A stretch of 64,000 nucleotides of DNA, taken from contig SSNP01000024.1 in assembly GCA_006937955.1 (NCBI GenBank), positions 4,093,006-4,157,005 of the forward strand. Direction: 5' to 3'. The stretch comes from Pachypanchax playfairii (Eukaryota; Chordata; Actinopteri; Cyprinodontiformes; Aplocheilidae). The translations under genes and the position numbers were made by a program. Below the pieces are notes generated by a model. It did no database searches and was not told the DNA's origin. It worked only from the letters and a program-made list of their open reading frames with translations. This document shows, piece by piece, positions 47,582 through 56,500 of the stretch. Numbering within the stretch: the stretch's first letter is position 1; every line of letters starts with the position of its first letter.

Positions 47582-50500
47582 ATGAGACTGAAAACATCGC
47601 TGCTCAAGGAACCCAAACATATCCTTTTGTGATAACAAGGACTATAATCATCTGGGCTTTTCTTACATGGGACATATTAAACATGTTTGCTTCTATGACT
47701 ATCGTTGTCAACACTAATAAGTCGCATTTGAAAATACATAATTTTAGCTTTCTTATTGAAGAACGATGTACCTTGTGGTGTCATTACATTGTATGGTAAT
47801 AAAATTACAAAAGTGTAAAAAATTTTGATTGCAAGTAAGTAATTGATAAACATTTCTCTTACTCTTATGCATCTCTTACTTGTTTATATGGAATAGTAAT
47901 ACAAGACTGTTAGATGAGTGTTGGAAAAGAAAGGAAGAAAAATACTGATGTGGTACAAAAAGTTATTATTTTTATATCACTTCTCTGTTCCCTATAAGCA
48001 ATGTCCAGTATGGAGGTAGAATTTTAGATAGAAATACTGGTTTGATCTTAACTGTACTATATCTGCAACAAAATGTTTGTTATGGTATTGATTTAAATTA
48101 CATTCCCTAACAGAATTTCACATAAAGAACTGGTCAGTTGTGTGGGCTGGACCACAGCCGATGAGCTGTACTCATGCAGCGAGGATCATCAGATCCTCAA
48201 ATGGAACTTGCTCACCAATGAAACCAGTCCTGTTGTCAGACTGCCAGACGACATTTACCCCATTGAACTCCACTGGTTCCCTAAAACCATTGGTGGCAAG
48301 AAACAGACCCAGGCTGAGATTTTTGTCCTTACCAGCACAGACGGCAAGTTTTTATATTCTTTGAAATCTTATAGAACTCTGATTCTAAAATTTAGTGTTA
48401 AACAGCTGCAAATCCAAGATTAGTGTTTGTTTTGAATCATACCTACACCTAGAAGTACAATATAATACCTCTGAAGACACATTCTTATATGCATTTTTGT
48501 GTTTCGCAACCTGCTGATTCAGTCTGTGTGACGTGCAGCTATATGGGCTCTCATGCCTCTTCATCCTATATTGGATATAAACACACAGAGAGTATGGATG
48601 CACTGTTATGGCAGGCAATGTGTGGTCACAACTCTAATGGCAGTGTAGGGTTGCATAAACACACCCACAAACTGAAGCAGCAATTTTCTCTGGCAGACCA
48701 GAGCAAGTGAAAACCCTGTTACCATTCACTTTTGCAACTTTCTTCTGTTCTTTATCATGTCGCAGTTGCACAAATACCAGTTGCTACAGGATTTGACTGT
48801 TTTTGTGGAACAACCAGGAACTTGTCATTAATGAATTTATGAGTAGCGCAAAAATATTTAGAACAAAAGGGGTTAAATGAGGTATTAATTCATAAAAACG
48901 ATTTATTAGATGACAGATTTCCCACACTTTTAACAAGTGGGTTCTGGTATTAATTTAAATGAATTCAAGTGGTTCATATTTTTAAGAGTCCCTTAATACA
49001 GTTCTACATGACGGTTGTAATACCTGCTGGATCAGTAACATACACTTTTGTTGGGATATCCATATTTAGATCATGGGAGAGAGCAGCAGCAGGCTGATTT
49101 GCAATTACAGGCTCCCAGAAATTACATAGAACATTTGGATTTTTTTAATATGCGCAGCCACAAAATATATGTTGGGCAGGCGTCTTCAATAACTATCTCC
49201 ATGCCTGATCACGCTTTCGTGTCTGGCAAATTTGAAAATTGCCTTGATTTCACCAACAGAAACCCTGTATTTTACTCTCTTCAGGCTTTGCATTTGTAAT
49301 TTAGCTGATTGTGAAGATAAAACATTGTTTCCATCAAGTGTAATGAGAGTGAAAATTATTAAGTCTTAATTGAAATATTTAGTGACTTACAATGTACTTT
49401 TAAACTTGATGAACATTGTTTCTCCAGTTCTGCCTTGAACTGGCTATAAAACAACTGTTTAATCTATTAGCACACTGGAATGGAGCTACGGTCTCTATGA
49501 GTCAGAAAGCATCTATTTAGAGCCCAGTAAAATATACCACACAGGATGTTTTTGATTACAAACCAGAGGAAAAGACGTAGATTGTGAAATAGCTGGAAAA
49601 TAATCTATATTATTTGATGTTTCTTTTCTTTACAGGGAAGTTCCACCTGGTCTCCAAGTTGGGTCGCATCGAGAAGAGCGTGGAGGCCCACAAAGGAGCC
49701 GTTTTGGCTGGAAGATGGAATTATGATGGAACTGCTCTGATCACTGGTAAAGATGACGAGGGAATGTTTAGCATTCCAGAATTCTTTTAATCAAAATTAG
49801 AATTTGAAATCCATTTTTATCTCCTCTGATTACTTAGCTGGAGAAGATGGGCAGATTAAAATCTGGTCAAAAAGTGGGATGCTGCGCTCAACTTTAGCCA
49901 GCCAAGGTAAGAGTAAAGAAATAATCTACATTCAATTTTTACATGAACCAACATTTGCATTAGTTGTGTTAGTATTATAACGCAAATTTCATAATTGGGT
50001 AAATTCATAATTTAAGATAATGTTATAATTTAATGGAAAATTTTATGATGAAAACTCGTAGGAGCTGGATGGAAAAATTGGGGCTTCATCCTCAGGGATG
50101 AGGGAGCTGCTTCTCTCTGTTGTGGTGTTCTGATCTTTATGCTCTGACCTTCACCTATGGTCATGAGACCTGGATTCTGACCAAAAGAGCAAGAACAAGT
50201 GGTTGAAATGAGTTTCCTCTGCATGGTGGGTGGGCTCAGCCTTAGAGTTAAGGTGAAGAGCTCCATCATCTGGGAGGAGCTTAAAGTAGCTGTTCCATTG
50301 CATTGAAAGGAGTCAGCTTAGGTGGTGTGCATCAGAGGCATCCTAATCCTAATCAGATGCCCCCTGGTTGCCTCCCTATAGAGTCTTTCTAAGATGGAAG
50401 GAGACCCCTGGGCAGATCCAGAATTCACTGGCTGGATTATATATTCTATCTGGTCTTGGGATCCCCCGGAAGGTGCTGGAGAGTCACTGGGGGGGGTGAG

Positions 50501-53500
50501 GGATGTCTGCGTTTCCCTCCTGAACATGTTGCCCCTGTGACCCAACTGTGGATAAGTAGAAGAAGATGGCTGTAAGCGTGATTTCTCAACCAAATATCCC
50601 TGATCATATGCGGTTATCATTTCATAATTTTCTTCATCTTCCTTCATTTATTCATTGCCAGTAATTACTGAAGCCTCATTTAATCTCCAAAGTGATAAGG
50701 GACTGATTTAGAGCTTTACAACTAATTTTTTATTTCAAATTTCAATATAATGTGCAAACGACCACAAAAATAATGTAATCGGGAAAATCGATAAAAAATG
50801 TATTTTTCAGACACCGTTTTTAAGCATGCTTTTATTTTGACACCTCTTTCGGTGGATACGCACGTCCGTCATTCCGAAAGCTAAACCCTCGTGCATGCCG
50901 TAATGGGTTTTCAATTTAGCGCCAGTTCAGAAGGCAGAACGAGGGCGAAACACTGCAGCGGCGCTTGAAACCTCCGTTATTGATAATCGTGGTGCCGCAG
51001 ACCGAAACTCTGTGACACGGAGTACAGAGACAGTTCAGTGTTCTGCGTGGACACCCGGGCTTCCGTAGCAGCTCTGCTAGCTGCGTTTTGTTTTTGCACG
51101 ATGTTCTGATGTTTCTTCATAAACCTTTCTCTGTTTCCTGTAACAGTTGCCTCAAAACATACTTGGTTCTTCAGGATTTGGGGGTTGATAGCAATGTGTG
51201 TTTTTAAAATGCTCAGTACTTCAGTTGGATAGTGTGTCGTCATTTTTGTTCTAGTAAACAAGTAAACTGTTCCAAACATCATATCTCTACTTGGAACTAG
51301 ATTAAGGAGGTTATTTTGAGCCTTTTTATTGTGCCCACTTTTTAAAAGTTCGTTTGAAATTCAAAACTTAAGATCCCCCCCCAGGTAATAATAGTAATAA
51401 TAATTGCGTTGGGGAATAATAACAGATGCATACAGTTCAGTAGACCCTCAGCACCACCTTTCATCCTGGTGAGGATCAAATGAATATTTAACATGTTCTG
51501 GTGCATGAAGTATTTGAATTAAAAGCAGATGCATTTATTTTAATGTAAATCTCTGTATGGTTGACCGGATTGACGCAGTGCTGATAACCTTTGTACTGTG
51601 TGGCTCAAAATGTTCCTCTGTGATGTAAAAAAATACTGAAGGCTAGAAGTGTAGTGTAGGTGCTGTGCTGGTAAAAGGCACCTTGTTCTTAATTTCCTTG
51701 TCACATTGTACTTGTTGTGTCACATTTCTGCATCCCTCTGCAGTGTTACTGACACAGGAACAGTGTTTTATGAATACTATATTAATAATAGATACTTTTA
51801 TTGATGCCCTAGGGGAAATTATTTTCTGAATTTTTCTCATCTTCGAGGAACATCCTCAGGGGGTGCGTGGCAGTTTTGGGGTTCAGTATCTTGTCTAAGG
51901 ATATTTTGACACATTGACTGTCGATTGGACCTCTCACCTCCTGATCAATGGATGACCTCCTCCTTTAGGCCACAGCTTGAGTATGAAAAGCGTTTTATTG
52001 TTTTAGCCTTACGTCTCCATGAAAAGGGTGTTTAATCCCAGAACGTCTCCAGTGTTCGAGTGACGGCTTTTGTGAAATAATACTAGCTCATTTTGATGTG
52101 ACCTGCTTATCTTACCCCTGCTTGACAGACTAACAGTAACTGACCTGATGATTTATTTTCTTTATTTTACACTTGCAATATCCAGTTTCTTTTTTACACT
52201 CTCTGAATGTTCAGCATATGGGTTTAAAAAGACAAATGAAGAAGACCCCCCCCCCCATGCTTTGCTTTATAATTGTATGCAAATGTGTGTGTGTTGACCC
52301 TGTTAGGATGTAATTGTGGTTAGTGGGAAATAAAAAAACTGAGTGTTCCAGTTCTATGTTTTTTTCTTTAATAAAAGTGCTATAAAATGTAAAAGTTTTA
52401 TAGCAGAGTTTCATTAAAAAGTTTTATTAAAATCTTAAAAAATGCTCCTAATGACATGCTTTTCTCTCCAGGATTCACTTTGCAGATGACTTGCTTCTTA
52501 ATTAATTCATTATGCAGTTCAACCTTTTTTTTTTCTCAGTTGTGAAAGAGATAGATTTTACATCTGGGTCATTTTCAGTTGTTTTTTTTTGTTTTTTTTG
52601 GTGAATGATCCCCTGAAGAGCGGGTTCCTTAAATGACCTTCTGATTCATAAGACACCTGGTTATGGTAGCTTTGCTTTTTAGACACACACCATCTGCCAC
52701 ATGGCACTCATATCACTGCAAGTGTTGCCTCTTTTCATAAGACACACAGGAACACATACACACACACACACTCCGCAGGAGCACGCTGTTCTTTTCGGGT
52801 GCTCTGACCCATTTTAAAACTGAACTCTAAGAGGAGGTTCGGAATGGAGTGAGAGAGAGAGAGGGAGGAAAGAGGAACTTGTCTCAACTCCACTCGCTGC
52901 CTTTGTCAGATTTAGATCATGTGACCAGTTGGCATTTGTGAGAAACCACATGCACCTGGAGTGAGGTTAAATGTCAGGCCCCCCTCCCCTTGACACGTGT
53001 GTAGCCACAACTCAACAAACACACACAACACACACTTTTTTCTGGTATTACTTTTTTAATAAGTGCATGACTGATATACTTTTTCTTACCAACAATCCTA
53101 ATCTTATACTACTGTTAGCATTTAATCTGAACCCAGTTCTAACATTAACCATAAACTGCACCCCTATCCTTCATTCAAGTCTTTAACTTTGGGGGATTTT
53201 TTGTTCTCACAAAGTCAAACACCACAGCTACAGAAAACAAGCGTACACATGTGTTTTGTCTTTAACATGAACACCTCTCTACACACACACATGCATGTAG
53301 TCTGCTGTTGAGGTTAGACTGATTTTCTCAGCTGGTTTTCCTCTAAGCTACGTGTTGTTCTAAAGGGTGAAGGAGGTGAGATCTATGAGGGTAATCTGAT
53401 TACTGTCTGAAAGCAGGAATCAGTTCTGCTTTAGCTGGTGTTCACACCATCTTGTTTGTGACAGCATCTGAATGCACACCTGTGGAAGCCTGGATCATTT

Positions 53501-56500
53501 CTCTAAGATGAGATTCTTTGTGCTTGTTTTTCTGCGTTCCTCCCAGGGTCTCCTGTATACTCAGTGGCCTGGGGTCCAGACTCAGACCGGATACTCTACA
53601 CATCCGGAAGGCAGCTAATCATCAAGCTCCTGCAACCCAGCGCTAAAGTTACACAGGTTCAAAACGGTTTTCTGTTTAGTTTTCTGTAAAGAAAACTGGT
53701 GAAGAGAACAGTGAATCTGTCCTCACAAAACCCAGTAAAGTGATAAATCTGATTTATTTTTCCTGATGTGATAATGATTTATTTAGGGAATAATCTTCTT
53801 CTTTTCATGATTCTTCAGTCGCATTGGCAGCATTCTGTAAAGTAACATTTTTCACCCTCAAAAATACATCCTGTGTTGCACAGATGGAACAGCTGAACAG
53901 CGGATGTGCAGCTTTTACTAATTCTTTTGTGCCGCAGTATTGCTTATAAAACAGAAGAAGGAGGCAACATTTTATTTCTGTGTAGGAACAAAACGACGTA
54001 GGATTCTGAAATAAATGTCGTTATTCTGCAACTAAGATTCACACAGGCACTTATTTTATAATACAAACAAAAAACAAGTTCTGTTTGAATAAATAAAAAC
54101 AGAATTTGTTTACAGTGAGTGTACTGGAGGATCTCAGTTTGTTAGGATAGTCTACATTTAAACTTCTATCAGTTATAAACAGGCTCTCGCTGGCTTTGGT
54201 TTTTCACTTCATTCAGACAGACGACTCACTGTGTTCAGCTCTTGTGGTGTATTTGTTCTAATAATGTTCTGAGCTGATTCAAGCATCGTGTGTGAGCTTT
54301 CATGTGTGCACGTCAGTTTGATGCTTTGCTTTTCTGCTCTGTAAAAGTTAACAGAGCAGAAATGCTTTTTAACTTGATTTTAGAGTTGGATAAAAAAGAA
54401 AAGTACCCTGACTAAACCTAAATTCCCATGAAACAACTTTTCAAGTGCTATAACCTCCAAACTCGTCAGCCGATCCTCAGCCATAAAGCCCAGTCTGCTG
54501 TTTTAGTCAGTTCCAGTTAATTCAGGAGAAAGAGAATTACTTCAAATGTTTTAAAGACAGTATAACTTCAAAATAGCTGCAGGATGTTGAAAAGTACAAA
54601 ACAATCCAGAACACATCAGCTTAAATTTAAATTTCACGGACAGAAGTGGATGAATATTTAACTTGAAATCCGCCAGACCGATGAACAGTAATAATAATAA
54701 TCCTATAGTTTCCTTAAAACTGCATCTGCCTCACAATATAAGCTGTTTAACTCGGGGTAGATTGTTTTGTCTATAATGTTTGTGTGTAAGTCCCAATCTG
54801 AGCTGGATGTTACCCTGCAGGTTGTTATTTAGCCTTATTGTTTTGAAGGCAGCTATTATTTAGCCGCGTTCCACATGTGAAATGCAACATCCAGCTGTGT
54901 CATCCACTGCATTTATCTAATAAGGAACTTGAGCGGAGCTGGTGAAGATTCTATCCATCTCTTAGAAAATAAATAGACATCATTCTTTACTGTGGCAAAG
55001 TTTCAGCCTCCCTGATGGATCAGTAAATTAATGACCATGCACAGTCAGCACAAACATATTACTCTGTAGATGACCTCGCACACCAGTGAGAATTTTTCTT
55101 GTTCATGTATACATTTGTTTATTATTCTTCTCGAAGCTGAACAGCACCTGGGACCTTGGATAAACAGAGGAGGGTTTAATGGGAGCTTTGCTTTTTCTCA
55201 GCCACTACCAGACACACACACACACACACACCCACGCACGCGCTCGAAACTGCAATTTTATCACCTTTCCCTCTCCATTACACCCCCTTGGTGACCTGGC
55301 AAGTGATGGCAATCACCATCATCAATGATTGGAGACCCCTCAAACAATCATTACCCAGACAGAGCTACATTTTTTGTTTCTCTCGGACACATGGAGAACA
55401 CAAATAGAGCTCAAATGATTCACAGCAAGTAATTTCTGCTCTGTTCTGAAATTTAAGTTGCATGTGAAACTTTTTCACATCACTTTTAACTGGAGTGAAG
55501 GTCTGGAGTAATCGTCACCTCTCATCCTTTTCCTGTTTATCTGCAGTTTGGCTCTTTATGCGGATGAAGTTGAAGTAGACCATGGTGTCTTTGTTTCTCC
55601 TTCAGCAGCAATAAAAACCTATTGATTTCATATTGTAGAAATAAAGTTGTGTTTGTCCTCCTTTTTCTCTAGTGGAAGGCTCATGATGGACTTGTTCTCA
55701 AGGTGGACTGGAATTCAGTCAATGATCTCATCTTGTCAGGTGGAGAAGACTGTAAATACAAGGTTAGTGGTTTTTAATTATATCAATCCCATTTCCAAAA
55801 AGGTAAAAAGAAGTCAGGATGCTGTGTGATACTCTGTAACAATTAGAGCCAGATGTTTGATGCCTTTTTAAACAAACTGCATGTCAACACGGTGTTCAAA
55901 ACTTAACAGGTTTAAAATGTGTGAAAGTTCCAGTTTTAAGAGGAGTCTCTAATAAAGACAATCGTTTCAACTTGCAGGACTTCAAACATATGCATCATTG
56001 CATATGTTTCCTGTTTTGGATCAGGTGCAACAACAAAATCTTATAATCACAATAATCTTGATTGAAACAAAGGGGTCGATCCCCCGTCCAAGGAAACCGT
56101 GTAGCAGTTGCTGCTGTCTTTCACAGCAGCTAAATAAGGCAGTTCAGACCCGCTACTAAATACGAGCCCTGGGTAATCCAAACACAAATGGACAACTCTG
56201 AGTGCCTGTGTTCACACCATGTGTTCAAACATGTCTCCACATGCATCTGAATGCTTGTGTTCTTTATCTTATGCAAATTCTGTCATTTCATATATGACAC
56301 CAGAGTCAGCTGTCATCTGAGCAACAAACAGGATATCAGCAGGCCTATTGGGAAATTACAAAAACATTTAGTCACCAGAATGAGACGTTACGCAAACATT
56401 GTCACATTTTAAATTTAACTTGCTCAACCATTTTTAACACTAATTGTAATAGTTTTGCTTGAAAGGAGCATTCATACTCACTCACTGAACACAACAAACA

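Noticed and set aside
47299..47799. 166-aa plus-strand frame overlapping IFT80 exon 1
   Set aside because: It reads exon 1 in the wrong frame and runs through the U12 intron. The frame at 47582 gives the conserved IFT80 N-terminus.
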